This document shows positions 41,366 through 50,615 of a DNA stretch of 64,000 bases, piece after piece; positions within the stretch are counted from its first letter, which is position 1; the number at the start of each line of letters is the position of its first letter. Location of the stretch: assembly GCF_020616555.1 (NCBI RefSeq), contig NZ_CP085173.1, positions 8,758,001 through 8,822,000 on the forward strand, written 5' to 3'. Source of the DNA: Streptomyces longhuiensis. GTDB taxonomy: Bacteria > Actinomycetota > Actinomycetes > Streptomycetales > Streptomycetaceae. Below the pieces are notes generated by a model. The model searched no databases, was not told where the DNA came from, and worked only from the letters and a program-made list of their open reading frames with translations. The position numbers were made by a program, and so were the translations under genes.

Positions 41366-41984
41366 GCCGGTTGCGGAGCGCTCCGAACAGGGCGTCCGCG
41401 GCCAGCGCCAGGATCGCCACCCACAGAGCGGCGGCGATCACCCCCGACAGGCCGTACGACACCTGGTTCAGGATGATGTCGCCGAGTCCGCCGCCGCCGG
41501 CGACCGCGGCCAGGGTCGCGCTGGAGATGACGTACACCGCCGCGATCCTGATGCCGGTGAAGAGCACCGGCAGGGCCAGGGGCAGTTCGATGCGGGTGAG
41601 GATCTGCCACTCCGTCAGGCCCATGCCGCGTCCGGCACGTACCAGATCCGGGTCCACCTGCTCGACCGAGAGGTACGCGTGGGTGAGCACCGGCGGGACC
41701 GCCATCACCACCAGTGCCGTCAGTACATTGACGAAGCCGATGCCGAGCAGCCCGAGGAAGATCGCGATGAGCGCCAGCGACGGCAGCGCACGGCCGATGT
41801 TGGAGATGCTGACGGTGAGGAAGGAACCCTTGCCGCGGTGGCCGAGCCACACACCGAGCGGGAGGGCGAGGACGAGGGCCACCGCGACGGCGGCGGCCGA
41901 CAGCTTCAGATGGTCCGCCGTGCGGTCGGCCAGAAGCCCGAAGTGGTCGGCCATGAACGAGAAACTGGCGAAGAAGGTGTGCAT
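41328..41984 (-). CDS. Osmoprotectant-type ABC permease (OpuCD/OpuCB class), second
   Basis: The 218-residue permease has five to six membrane spans and the BPD_transp_1 coupling loop DLVRAGRGMGLTEWQILTRIELPLALPVLF. The ATG at 41984 is preceded by GGAGG and overlaps the previous stop as TGATG. The OpuC-type operon has two permeases, and this is the second. Its 3' end overlaps the convergent gene at 40682 by 38 bp. Confidence 0.92.
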   Translation of the reverse strand: MHTFFASFSFMADHFGLLADRTADHLKLSAAAVAVALVLALPLGVWLGHRGKGSFLTVSISNIGRALPSLALIAIFLGLLGIGFVNVLTALVVMAVPPVLTHAYLSVEQVDPDLVRAGRGMGLTEWQILTRIELPLALPVLFTGIRIAAVYVISSATLAAVAGGGGLGDIILNQVSYGLSGVIAAALWVAILALAADALFGALRNRLTPRGVLAGRSG

Positions 41985-42718
41985 CAGACGGTCCTCCGCG
42001 TCCGGGCCCACGGCGTGAGCAGCCGTCCCACCAGCACGATCAGTCCGTCCGCCGCCAGCGCGAGCGCGACGGCCAGCAGCCCGGCCCCGATGAACTGGGT
42101 GTTGAAAGGCGACTGAAGGCCCTGGATGATCGGTGAGCCGAGCCCCTGGTCGATGATGAACGCGGCGACCTCCACCACACTGATCGTGGTCACCGTCGCC
42201 ACGCGCAGCCCGCTGATCACCGCGGGCAGGGCCAGCGGGAGTTCGATGCGCCAGAGGATCTCGCGCCGCGTGAGCCCCATGCCCTCGCCCGCCCGGCGCA
42301 CCTCCTCCGGCACCTCACCGAGGCCTGTCAGCGACGACTTGAACAGCACCATCAGTGTGTACGACACCAGCGCGATCTCCGCGGTGAGGACGGAGAGGCC
42401 GAACACCGGGACGAGCAGCGTGAACAGGGCCATCGGCGGGATCGTGTAGAGGAACGAGGTCAGACCACCGAGCGGCTTCACCAGCCGGCGCCGGAAGTGC
42501 GCGAGCAGCGCCAGCGGAAACGCGATGAGGAAGCCGACACCGACCGCGATCACCGTGAGCCGCACATGCTGGACGAGCGCGGGCCCGAACATGCTGGAGA
42601 AGTTGGCGGTGAACCAGTCGACGCAGAACAGGCCGTTGTCGCGCACGCAGGAACTGACCGTTCCGAAGTCGGGGATCACCGGCTGCGGGCCGGCCGCCGC
42701 GAGCAGGGCGGAACTCAC
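41984..42718 (-). CDS. Osmoprotectant-type ABC permease, first
   Basis: The 244-residue permease carries an N-terminal extracellular segment with two Cys residues (SSCVRDNGLFCVDWF), then membrane spans and the coupling loop EVRRAGEGMGLTRREILWRIELPLALPAV. It pairs with the following permease in a glycine betaine/choline/carnitine-type importer. The start overlaps the end of the ATPase gene. Confidence 0.92.
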   Translation of the reverse strand: MSSALLAAAGPQPVIPDFGTVSSCVRDNGLFCVDWFTANFSSMFGPALVQHVRLTVIAVGVGFLIAFPLALLAHFRRRLVKPLGGLTSFLYTIPPMALFTLLVPVFGLSVLTAEIALVSYTLMVLFKSSLTGLGEVPEEVRRAGEGMGLTRREILWRIELPLALPAVISGLRVATVTTISVVEVAAFIIDQGLGSPIIQGLQSPFNTQFIGAGLLAVALALAADGLIVLVGRLLTPWARTRRTV

Positions 42719-43668
42719 GCCGCCTCCCTGATGAGATCCACGGTCACGCTGCCGACGGTCTTCCCCGACTCGTCGGCGACCGGCAGCCGCTCGGCGCCTC
42801 CCGCGAGCAGCGCCGACAGAGCGGTCCGCAGGGTGTCGCCGGTGCGGAGAGACGCCTCGTCGTCGCCGGTCGCCGGGTCGAGCTTCAGCTCGCCGAGGCT
42901 GCGCAGCGTCAGCGCCTTGAGGCCCCGGTCCGTGCCGACGAAACGCGCCACGTAGTCGTCGGCGGGCTCGCGCAGGATGCGTTCGGGGGAGTCGTACTGG
43001 AGGAGCCTGCCCCCCTTGGCGAGGATCGCGACGCGGTCGCCCATGCGGACGGCCTCGTCGATGTCGTGGCTCACGAACAGCGTGGTCTTGCGGACCTGTT
43101 CGTGCAGCCGCAGGAACTCGTCCTGCATGTGCTCGCGCGTCACCGGGTCCAGCGCGCCGAACGGCTCGTCCATCAGCATGATCGGCGGGTCCGCGGCCAA
43201 CGCCCGTGCGATGCCGACGCGTTGGCGCTGGCCGCCGGACAGCTGGGCGGGATACCGGTCCGCGTACTCGTTGTGGGGGAGTCCGACCAGTTCGAGGAGC
43301 TCGCGGACGCGGTCGGCGGTCCGTGACCGCTTCCAGCCGAGGACCTGCGGGACCGTCGCGATGTTCTCCTCGATCGTCATGTGGGGGAAGAGCCCCGCCT
43401 GTTGGATGACGTAGCCGATGGAGCGGCGCAGTTCGATGACGTCCTGGTCGCGGATGCTGCGCCCGTCGATGCGGATGTCGCCGGACGTCAGTTCGGTGAG
43501 CCGGTTGACGAGGGTGAGTGCGGTCGTCTTGCCGCAGCCGGACGCCCCGAGCAGGACGCAGATCTCCCCGGCCGGGACGGTCAGGGACAGTGCGTCCACG
43601 GCGGGTTCGGCGGAGCCCGCGTAGGTCTTGGTGGCCGCGTCGAAGACGATGTCGGCAGCGCTCTGCAT
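42715..43668 (-). CDS. Glycine betaine/carnitine/choline ABC ATPase with CBS-like tail (OpuCA type)
   Basis: The 317-residue ATPase has Walker A GASGCGKTT, Q-loop YVIQQAGLFPHM, signature LSGGQRQRVG, Walker B IMLMDEPFGALD and switch FVSHDIDEAVRMG. The C-terminal 70 residues hold a partial CBS-like region (LRTGDTLRTALSALLAGGAERLPVADESGKTVGSV), which in OpuA senses ionic strength. ATG at 43668 has GAGGAG upstream; a GTG at 43689 overlapping the previous stop lacks such a site. Confidence 0.93.
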   Translation of the reverse strand: MQSAADIVFDAATKTYAGSAEPAVDALSLTVPAGEICVLLGASGCGKTTALTLVNRLTELTSGDIRIDGRSIRDQDVIELRRSIGYVIQQAGLFPHMTIEENIATVPQVLGWKRSRTADRVRELLELVGLPHNEYADRYPAQLSGGQRQRVGIARALAADPPIMLMDEPFGALDPVTREHMQDEFLRLHEQVRKTTLFVSHDIDEAVRMGDRVAILAKGGRLLQYDSPERILREPADDYVARFVGTDRGLKALTLRSLGELKLDPATGDDEASLRTGDTLRTALSALLAGGAERLPVADESGKTVGSVTVDLIREAA

Positions 43669-43685
43669 GATCGTGGGCTCCTCGG

Positions 43686-44582
43686 TCACTTCAGGTCGTT
43701 GGCGCGCAGGAATCGGTCGGCGACCTTCGCCGGGCTCAGCCGCATCATGGCGGCGGCCTCGTTCAGCGCCTGCATGGCCTTCTCGGTGAGCAGCGCGTTC
43801 ACCGCGTCGAGGGGTTCGGTGAGCCGGCTGCCGTACCGCTCGACGAGCGAGCGCCGCACCACCGGTGACACGTTCTGGAAGCCGAAGATCGCCTGGTCGT
43901 CCTCCAGGACGGTGAAGTCGTAACGCCGCAGCTGCGGGTCGGTGGTGAAGACGTCGGCGGCATCCACGTCACCGTTCTTGAGCGCCGGGTACTGCAGGCC
44001 GATGTTGAGCGGCCTGACCTTCATGGCGGAGAGCCGGTACGCCTTGACGATGGCGTCGTAGCCGAGCGGGCCCGTGATGTTGTCGGGGTACTCGGCGTAC
44101 GAGATCCGCCCCATCCGGCGCAGATCGCCGACGGTCCGCAGCCCGTGCTTGCGGGCGTCGGAGCTGCGCACGGCGACGGCGTTGCGGTTCTGGAACGGAG
44201 TGGGTCTCAGCAGGGTGAGACCGCGCCCCTCCTCGAACCTCTTCGCCGCCTCGTATGTCCCGTGCGCCGTGACCGGCATCCTCTTCGGCAGGGCGAACGT
44301 CTGGAGGATGACGCCCGTGTACTCGGGATAGAGGTCGATCTGGCCGCTGCGCAGCGCTCGGTCGATGATGTCGGCGCTGCCGATGTTCGACTTGAGGACG
44401 ACCTGGAAGCCACGGGCCGTGAGGATCTGCGCGTACAGCTCGCCCATCACCCACGACTCGGTGAACTGCTTCGAGCCGACGGTGATCACGGGGCCGGTGC
44501 CCGCGACGGAGCCGGCCGCCGTGCTCACCCCGGCGGCGGCCGCGACGGCGAGGGAGCCGGTGAGCAGGGTGCGGCGGCGCAT
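43686..44582 (-). CDS. OpuC/ProX-type substrate-binding protein without lipobox
   Basis: The 298-residue protein begins MRRRTLLTGSLAVAAAAGVSTAAGS, a twin-arginine-type signal. Unlike most actinobacterial OpuCC proteins it has no Cys near the cleavage site, so it would not be lipid-anchored. The body is an OpuAC domain (ITVGSKQFTESWVMGELYAQIL, GQIDLYPEYTGVIL, DAADVFTTDPQLRRYDFTVLEDD). It should bind quaternary ammonium compounds. ATG at 44582 follows GGGGAG; GTG at 44588 overlaps the previous stop as GTGA. Confidence 0.9.
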   Translation of the reverse strand: MRRRTLLTGSLAVAAAAGVSTAAGSVAGTGPVITVGSKQFTESWVMGELYAQILTARGFQVVLKSNIGSADIIDRALRSGQIDLYPEYTGVILQTFALPKRMPVTAHGTYEAAKRFEEGRGLTLLRPTPFQNRNAVAVRSSDARKHGLRTVGDLRRMGRISYAEYPDNITGPLGYDAIVKAYRLSAMKVRPLNIGLQYPALKNGDVDAADVFTTDPQLRRYDFTVLEDDQAIFGFQNVSPVVRRSLVERYGSRLTEPLDAVNALLTEKAMQALNEAAAMMRLSPAKVADRFLRANDLK

Positions 44583-44584
44583 GC

Positions 44585-46627
44585 TCACACTCCCCGGCGA
44601 GGTATCACGGCATCGGTGGTGCGGTGGTACACGCGGTCGTCCCCCTCGTGGGCGGTGATGGTGTTGGTGACGGTGAACGCCTCGGCGTCGGCGCTCATGT
44701 GACTGACCGTCATGACCTTCCAGGTCCAGTCACCGCGCCCGCCCTCCTCCGTGCGTTCGCACTCGACGAGCGCGGAGTGCGGATCGCCTTCGGTGAGCGT
44801 GAAGCGGTCGACACTGTCGGTGCGCCGCCAGGCCCCGTCCGCGAGGTCGGTGAACTCGCCGTCGTCGACGCGGAGGGTGACGACGGTCGTGCCGCTCACC
44901 GGATCGTGCTCGATGCGGCGCCCGGTGACCCCGGGGGACTGGCGCAGCGGCGCGGGCAGGTCCGGCAGGGGCTCTCCGTACGGGCGCAGCTTCGTGTCGT
45001 CGGCGCTCGCCGGTCGTACGGGCAGGTGCAGCGCGGCGGACGGCGCCGGGTGGAGCATGACCGTGACGGGCCGCGGCGAGGGCCAGGCCAGGGGCCAGTA
45101 CGAGGCCGAGACCGCGACGCGGATGCGGTGACCGGGTGCGAAGGAGTGCGCGGTCGCCACCAGCGGCACGGTCACGTCGTAGGCCCGCCCCGGCTCGAGA
45201 GCCTGCGGCTCCTCGTGGCCGTCGCGATGGGTGAGGTTGAGCAGGCCGCGGGTGACGAGACGTGAACTGCCGTCGGGTGCGACGTCGTTGAGACGTACGG
45301 CGAGCTGCGCGTCCGGGCGGTCGGCGCTGACGCGAAGGGTCACGGTCGGCACGCCGAGGATCTCGGCGTCCTCGTCGAGGGGCGCGGTCGTGAAGGTGTG
45401 CGAGAGACCGTCGTCACCGCCCTGCGGCCCGAACTGACCTGCCGCGTCGCCGAATTGGAGCCAGCTGCCCCCCGCGGTGCCGATGGTCCGAGTGCTGTCG
45501 AGGTGCACGGCACGCTCGCGCAGCGGATCGCTCGCGGCGGCCGTCCCCGCCGACTCGCCGCCCAGGGCGTACGCGCGCCGCTCGATCCGGGGCGACGGCC
45601 AGTTCTGCTCGGCGACCCAGCGTCCCGGCCGCACCTCGCGGTCGCCGCCGGGCGCCGCCCACTCGGGCATCCACACCCGCAGCGCCGGATCGTCCAGGGC
45701 GCCGCTGTCCCGCCCGCGCAGAAACTGGTCGAACCAGCGCACGACCTCGGCGTGGAAGTCGATGGCGGGGCCGGGCTCGGCCTGGTGCGGATAGGTGTGG
45801 GCCCACGGCCCCACCAGCCCCCGCACCGGCACGTCGAGCCCTTCGAGCAGACGCAGTACGGCCCCGCAGTACGGGTCGTACCAGCCGCCGACGGCGAGCA
45901 CCGGCGCCTGGATCGCGCCGAAGTCCTCGCACACGGACCCGTGCTTCCAGTACGCGTCGCGCGCCTGGTGGCGCAGCCACTCCTCCACGTACACGGGGGT
46001 GTCCGCCATCCGCCGCAGCCACTGCTCGCGCCAGCCGTCGCCGACGACGGCCGGATCGGCGGGGCGGGCGTTGTAGGCCAACATGGTCGACGCCCACGGC
46101 AGCATCTCGGAGGCGATCAGCGAGCCGCCGGTGTAGTGGACGTCGTCCGCGTACCGGTCGTCCGTCGAGCAGACCGTGACGACCGCCTTGAGCGCGGCCG
46201 GGCGCAGCGCGGCGATCTGGAGGCCGTTGAAACCGCCCCAGGACTTGCCGATCATGCCGACGTTCCCGTCGCACCACGGCTGCCGCGCCAGCCAGTCGAT
46301 CACCTCGACGCCGTCGGCCAGTTCCTGCTGCGCGTACTCGTCGAGCATCAGCCCGTCCGAGTCGCCGCTGCCGCGCAGGTCGACGCGGACCGCGGCGTAG
46401 CCGGCCTCGGCGAAGCGGGCGTGGAGGCTGTTGTCGCGGGCCGCGGTCGCGTCGTTCTTGCGGTACGGGATGTACTCGAGGACCGCGGGGGCGGGGCCGC
46501 TGCCGGCGGCGGGCAGCCACACGCGGGCGGCGAGACGTGTGCCGTCCGCCAGGGGGATCCAGAGGTGGCGCAGCAGAGTCGACGGTGCGTCGGGCAAGGT
46601 GAAGAACTCCTCGCGAACGAAGGTCAC
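44585..46627 (-). CDS. CocE/NonD-family serine hydrolase
   Basis: The roughly 680-residue protein is an X-Pro dipeptidyl-peptidase/cocaine-esterase type alpha/beta hydrolase. The oxyanion Tyr motif lies in YIPYRKND, the nucleophile Ser in GKSWGGFNGLQ, the acid and His regions around GGWYDPYCGAVL and GPWAHTYPHQ, and the C-terminal jelly-roll domain follows. GTG at 46627 is preferred; the earliest codon, TTG at 46675, lies inside a large palindrome and has no ribosome binding site. Its stop overlaps the start region of the OpuC-type binding protein, so it leads a five-gene operon. It may cleave an ester or amide to release the imported quaternary amine; this is inference. Confidence 0.88.
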   Translation of the reverse strand: MTFVREEFFTLPDAPSTLLRHLWIPLADGTRLAARVWLPAAGSGPAPAVLEYIPYRKNDATAARDNSLHARFAEAGYAAVRVDLRGSGDSDGLMLDEYAQQELADGVEVIDWLARQPWCDGNVGMIGKSWGGFNGLQIAALRPAALKAVVTVCSTDDRYADDVHYTGGSLIASEMLPWASTMLAYNARPADPAVVGDGWREQWLRRMADTPVYVEEWLRHQARDAYWKHGSVCEDFGAIQAPVLAVGGWYDPYCGAVLRLLEGLDVPVRGLVGPWAHTYPHQAEPGPAIDFHAEVVRWFDQFLRGRDSGALDDPALRVWMPEWAAPGGDREVRPGRWVAEQNWPSPRIERRAYALGGESAGTAAASDPLRERAVHLDSTRTIGTAGGSWLQFGDAAGQFGPQGGDDGLSHTFTTAPLDEDAEILGVPTVTLRVSADRPDAQLAVRLNDVAPDGSSRLVTRGLLNLTHRDGHEEPQALEPGRAYDVTVPLVATAHSFAPGHRIRVAVSASYWPLAWPSPRPVTVMLHPAPSAALHLPVRPASADDTKLRPYGEPLPDLPAPLRQSPGVTGRRIEHDPVSGTTVVTLRVDDGEFTDLADGAWRRTDSVDRFTLTEGDPHSALVECERTEEGGRGDWTWKVMTVSHMSADAEAFTVTNTITAHEGDDRVYHRTTDAVIPRRGV

Positions 46628-46664
46628 ATGCGTAGGTCCGGGCAGGACGGCAGGGCCCCGCCCG

Positions 46665-46692
46665 CCACTACTCAACGGCCGTTCAGTAGTGG
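46665..46692. promoter_or_regulatory. 28-bp palindrome, candidate TetR-type operator
   Basis: The two 14-base halves CCACTACTCAACGG and CCGTTCAGTAGTGG are complementary at 13 of 14 positions, centred on CGGCCG. A TTACGG-N17-TAGGGT promoter candidate lies just upstream on the minus strand. The site would control the hydrolase and importer operon. No TetR gene is near. Confidence 0.65.
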
Positions 46693-46775
46693 ATGAGTGG
46701 GCACCCTACCCGCGGCCTCCCCGCGCCGTAACCCCGTGTTTCACCAGTTGGGATCGGGCGGGGGAGAGTGGGGGC

Positions 46776-47603
46776 ATGGACACCACGGACAGTTCCGTAC
46801 AGGACACCCGGCCGTCGTACAGGCTGATTCCGGGGAGCGCGGCCTCGCCCGTCCTCCTCCACGTGCCGCACGGCTCGCGTGTCGTGCCGCCGCACGTGCG
46901 GAAGGGCATCGTGCTCGACGACGCCTCCCTGGAACGGGAGTTGGACCTGATCACGGACGCTCGCACGCAGGACGTCGCCGAACTCGCCGCACGCGACGCG
47001 GCGGTGACGCCCTGGCGGTTCGTCAATGAGCTGTCCCGCCTCGTCGTGGACCCCGAACGCTTTCCCGACGAGCGCGAGGAAATGAGCGCGGTGGGCATGG
47101 GCGCGGTGTACACCCGCACCACCCACCGCCGGCTCCTCAGGCCCGAACCTCCCGCCGACGGGACCGAGCTCCTCGGCACCTACTTCCACCCCTACGCCGC
47201 CGCGATGGCGGACGCCGTCGAGGACCGCCTCGCCGCCGCCGGGCGCGTGGTGATCGTCGATGTGCACTCGTACCCGAGCCGGGCCCTGCCCTACGAACTC
47301 CACGGCGCAGGTCCGCGCCCGCCCGTGTGCCTGGGCACCGACCCTTTCCACACCCCCGACGTGTTGCTCGCGCAGGCCCGCGCCGCCTTCGAGGGGCTCG
47401 GGAACATCGCCCTCGACACACCGTTCGCCGGGACGTACGTGCCGCTGCGGCACTACGGCATGGACCCGCGGGTCAGCGCCCTCATGATCGAACTCCGGCG
47501 GGACGTCTACCTGGACGAACCGGTGACGCCCACGCCGGGCCTGCCGATGGCGGCCGCCGCGCTGGCACAACTGGTGGACATGATCGGCGACGCGGGCGAC
47601 TGA
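46776..47603 (+). CDS. N-formylglutamate amidohydrolase-family protein
   Basis: The 275-residue protein has the FGase core: LLHVPHGSRVVP at the start, FVNELSRLVVDPERFPDE, VIVDVHSYPS and LMIELRRDVYLDE near the end, with His and Glu residues for zinc. Members hydrolyse N-formyl-L-glutamate or related acylated amino acids; in Streptomyces many are not linked to histidine utilisation. GGGGGAG precedes the ATG at 46776. It is divergent from the CocE operon and shares the region with the palindrome. Confidence 0.85.
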   Translation: MDTTDSSVQDTRPSYRLIPGSAASPVLLHVPHGSRVVPPHVRKGIVLDDASLERELDLITDARTQDVAELAARDAAVTPWRFVNELSRLVVDPERFPDEREEMSAVGMGAVYTRTTHRRLLRPEPPADGTELLGTYFHPYAAAMADAVEDRLAAAGRVVIVDVHSYPSRALPYELHGAGPRPPVCLGTDPFHTPDVLLAQARAAFEGLGNIALDTPFAGTYVPLRHYGMDPRVSALMIELRRDVYLDEPVTPTPGLPMAAAALAQLVDMIGDAGD

Positions 47604-47759
47604 GCCGAACGCGCCGGAACCGACCGCCCCGCGCGAGCGGATTCTTTGCCGAAGCGGCAACAAGGGTCGGTGCCACGCGGCGGCCCGATGCATGATCGGC
47701 GTCAGGCCGCCACCGCCGGTCGCACCCGGCGGGGCCGCACGGTGTCTACAGGAGGTCGC

Positions 47760-48743
47760 ATGTCGCAGCAGGTCGCGGAAGCCACACACCGACTGGTCGA
47801 CGGGCCCGCGGGCCGGATCCACCTCGTGGAGCAGGGAGCAGGACCGCTGGTCCTGCTCGTGCACGGGTTCCCCGAGACCTCGTACTCGTGGCGCCGCCAG
47901 CTGCCGGCGCTCGCTGCGGCCGGATACCGGGCCGTCGCCCTGGACGTCCGCGGCTACGGCCGCTCCTCGAAGCCCGCGGACCCGGCCGCGTACGGAATGC
48001 TCGACCTGGTGGACGACAACGTCGCCGTCGTGCATGCCCTGGGCGAGCGGTCCGCGGTGCTCGTCGGGCACGACTGGGGCGCGAACATCTCCGCCCACTC
48101 GGCGCTGCTCAGGCCGGACGTCTTCCGCGCGGTCGCGCTGCTGAGTGTCCCCTACACCCCGCCGGGCGGACCGCGGCCCAGCGACGTCTTCGCGGGCATG
48201 GGCGGGGACGAGGAGCTCTACGTCTCGTACTTCCAGGAGCCCGGCAGGGCGGAGGCGGAGATCGAGCCGGACGTGCGCGGATGGCTCGCGGGCATCTTCG
48301 CCGCGCTGTCGGCCGACACGATGCCCGCGCCCGGCGCACCCGACCCGCACTTCGTCCCCCGGGGCGGAAGGATGCGCGACCGCTTCCCCGTCGGCCGGCT
48401 CCCCGCCTGGCTCGACGAGGCCGAACTCGACGTGTACGCGGGGGAGTTCGAACGCACGGGGCTGACCGGAGCGCTCAACCGCTATCGGAACATGGACCGG
48501 GACTGGGAGGACCTCGCGGCCCATGGAGGAGCCCCCGTCACCCAGCCGTCCCTGTTCATCGGCGGAGCCCTGGACGCGTCCACCACGTGGCTGTCCGACG
48601 CCATCGCCGCCTACCCGACCACTCTGCCGGGCCTGCGCTCGTCGCACCTCCTCGACGGCTGCGGCCACTGGATCCAGCAGGAGCGCGGCGAGGACGTCAA
48701 CCGCATCCTCATCGAGTGGCTTGCCGGGCTCCCCGACGCCTGA
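47760..48743 (+). CDS. Epoxide hydrolase-like alpha/beta hydrolase
   Basis: The 327-residue enzyme has the HGFPE oxyanion motif, nucleophile Asp in VGHDWGAN, and a late LLDGCGHWIQQERGEDVN His motif, the standard set of soluble epoxide hydrolases and haloalkane dehalogenase-like enzymes. AGGAGGTCGC precedes the ATG at 47760, a perfect ribosome binding site. It would open epoxides to diols in the cytoplasm. It is a single gene. Confidence 0.88.
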   Translation: MSQQVAEATHRLVDGPAGRIHLVEQGAGPLVLLVHGFPETSYSWRRQLPALAAAGYRAVALDVRGYGRSSKPADPAAYGMLDLVDDNVAVVHALGERSAVLVGHDWGANISAHSALLRPDVFRAVALLSVPYTPPGGPRPSDVFAGMGGDEELYVSYFQEPGRAEAEIEPDVRGWLAGIFAALSADTMPAPGAPDPHFVPRGGRMRDRFPVGRLPAWLDEAELDVYAGEFERTGLTGALNRYRNMDRDWEDLAAHGGAPVTQPSLFIGGALDASTTWLSDAIAAYPTTLPGLRSSHLLDGCGHWIQQERGEDVNRILIEWLAGLPDA

Positions 48744-48881
48744 GGGGACCCCTGCCGGGTGCGCGCTGCGGTGACGGGATTCCTGGAAGAAAATCGGGAG
48801 GGCTGTCGATCCGTCCCCGCGCCGTTCGACGCAAGGGTGAGAGCGGGAACGGCCCGCTACCGTCACCACGAAGGAGACGTC

Positions 48882-49529
48882 ATGCCGAAGCTTCGCGTAC
48901 ACAACGTCACTGTCTCGCTCGACGGGTTCGCCGCCGGTACCGACCAGCGCATGGACGCGCCCTTCGGCGACGGGATCGACGACAGCCTGCACGACTGGAT
49001 GTTCGCCGCCATGAAGGACCACGCAGACGGCAAGCAGGGCACCGACGTCGACTTCGTCGCGCGCAGCGAGGACAACATCGGCGCCACGATCATGGGCCGC
49101 AACATGTTCGGCCCCTGTCGCGGACCGTGGGAGAACGAGGCGTGGACCGGCTGGTGGGGCGACAATCCGCCGTTCCACCATCCGGTGTTCGTGCACACGC
49201 ACCACACGCGTCCGTCGGTGTCGATGAAGGGCGGAACGGACTTCCACTTCATCGACGAGCCCGTCGAGACGGTCCTCGCCAGGGCCTACGAGGCGGCGGA
49301 CGGCAAGGACGTGCGCATCGGCGGGGGCCCGGCCACGATCCAGCAGTACCTGCGCGCCGGCCTCGTCGACGAACTGCACCTGGCCATCGCGCCGATCCTC
49401 GTCGGCAAGGGCGAGCGCCTGCTCGACAATCTCGGAGACGGCGTCGACGGCTACGAGGTCGTGGAACTCGTGAGCTCCCCGGCGGTCACGCACGCACGTC
49501 TGGTCCGCCGCGCCCAGAGCGGCCGATGA
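48882..49529 (+). CDS. Dihydrofolate reductase-family protein (RibD C-terminal type)
   Basis: The 215-residue protein has the RibD_C fold: LRVHNVTVSLDGFAAG at the start, ATIMGRNMFGP, and DVRIGGGPATIQQYLRAGLVDELHLAIAPILVGKGERL. It probably binds NADPH and reduces a small heterocycle, but true folate reduction is not implied. AAGGAG precedes the ATG. Confidence 0.88.
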   Translation: MPKLRVHNVTVSLDGFAAGTDQRMDAPFGDGIDDSLHDWMFAAMKDHADGKQGTDVDFVARSEDNIGATIMGRNMFGPCRGPWENEAWTGWWGDNPPFHHPVFVHTHHTRPSVSMKGGTDFHFIDEPVETVLARAYEAADGKDVRIGGGPATIQQYLRAGLVDELHLAIAPILVGKGERLLDNLGDGVDGYEVVELVSSPAVTHARLVRRAQSGR

Positions 49530-49547
49530 CCCGGCAACCGGCGGCGG

Positions 49548-50615
49548 TCACTTACGGGCCACGTAGTACACGTTGAGGATGTCGCCCTCGACCTGCTCCA
49601 CGTCGATGTCACCGAACCCGGCGTCGGCGAGCATCTGCAGCGCCCGCTGCCGCCCCCACACCGTGCCGAGCCCCGCGCCGCCCTCGCCCAGCGACACGGT
49701 CATGCAGTAGAAGACCGAGAAGGTGTACAGGGTGGGGCCGAGGGGGTGGTCGATGTTCTCCTCGAGATTGCTGGAGGCGGAGATGTCGCCCATGAGGAAC
49801 ACGCCGTCGTCGCGCAGCGCGGCGGCCACCGCGTCCAGGGTGCGCGCCGGGCGGGCCAGGTCGTGGATCACGTCGAACGCCGTGATGAGGTCGTACGTAC
49901 CGCTGATGTCGGCCGTGTCGACCACGTCGAACCGGACGTTCTCGAGGCCGAGCAGCTCCGCCTCGGCGCGTGCGGCCGCGATGCCCGTCTCGGAGATGTC
50001 GATGCCGCGGAACCGGCTGGCGGGGAACGCCTGGGCCAGCAGATTCACCGCATGGCCCTGCCCGGTCCCGATGTCCAGCGCGTCGATCCCGGCGCGCAGC
50101 CGCTCCGGCAGGTCCGGCGCCAGCGGAACGATCGCGTCGACCAGGGCGACGTCGTAGACACGCCCCGTCTCCTCGGCCTGGAGCTCCTGGAACCGCGGAT
50201 ACGAGGAGTAGGGGACGCCGCCGCCCTTGCGGAACGCGTCGAGGACCTCGTCCTCGACGATGCCGAGGAGTGCGAGGTCCTGAAGCAGCGAGGCCATGTT
50301 CTCCGGCCCCGCTGCCCGGGTGAGAGAGGCGGCGTGCTCGGGCGGGAGCCAGTACGTGCCGTCGGCCGGCCGGTACTCGACGACACCTGCGACGGTCAGG
50401 CCGCCGAGCCACTCCCGTACGTACCGCTCGTCGAGATCCGCGGCCTTGGCGATCTGGACGCTGGTCGACGGTGGAAGAGGTGCCATCGTGTCGAAGAGCC
50501 CCGTCCGATGGCCGAGGCTGCACAGATAGCCCAGACACGCGTCATTGACCACCTGGGCCATGCGCCCGGCGAACTCTTCTTTCCGCTCGGAATCGACTGC
50601 CTGCCCGGTCGTCAT
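49548..50615 (-). CDS. Class I SAM-dependent methyltransferase with N-terminal winged helix (Rv2258c type)
   Basis: The 355-residue protein starts with a winged-helix segment (VNDACLGYLCSLGHRTGLFDTMA, VREWLGGLTVAGVVEY) and continues with a Rossmann domain. The SAM-binding motif is ALDIGTGQGHAVNLLAQAFP, with FRGIDISETGI as motif II and LITAFDVIHDLARP later. The layout matches the Rv2258c-like group of actinobacterial methyltransferases. AAGGAG precedes the ATG at 50615. Substrate unknown. Confidence 0.85.
   Translation of the reverse strand: MTTGQAVDSERKEEFAGRMAQVVNDACLGYLCSLGHRTGLFDTMAPLPPSTSVQIAKAADLDERYVREWLGGLTVAGVVEYRPADGTYWLPPEHAASLTRAAGPENMASLLQDLALLGIVEDEVLDAFRKGGGVPYSSYPRFQELQAEETGRVYDVALVDAIVPLAPDLPERLRAGIDALDIGTGQGHAVNLLAQAFPASRFRGIDISETGIAAARAEAELLGLENVRFDVVDTADISGTYDLITAFDVIHDLARPARTLDAVAAALRDDGVFLMGDISASSNLEENIDHPLGPTLYTFSVFYCMTVSLGEGGAGLGTVWGRQRALQMLADAGFGDIDVEQVEGDILNVYYVARK

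Noticed and set aside
46683..49493. 936-codon frame on the minus strand opposite the amidohydrolase and epoxide hydrolase genes
   Set aside because: It is the complement of two genes with catalytic motifs and ribosome sites, and it has no recognisable domain.
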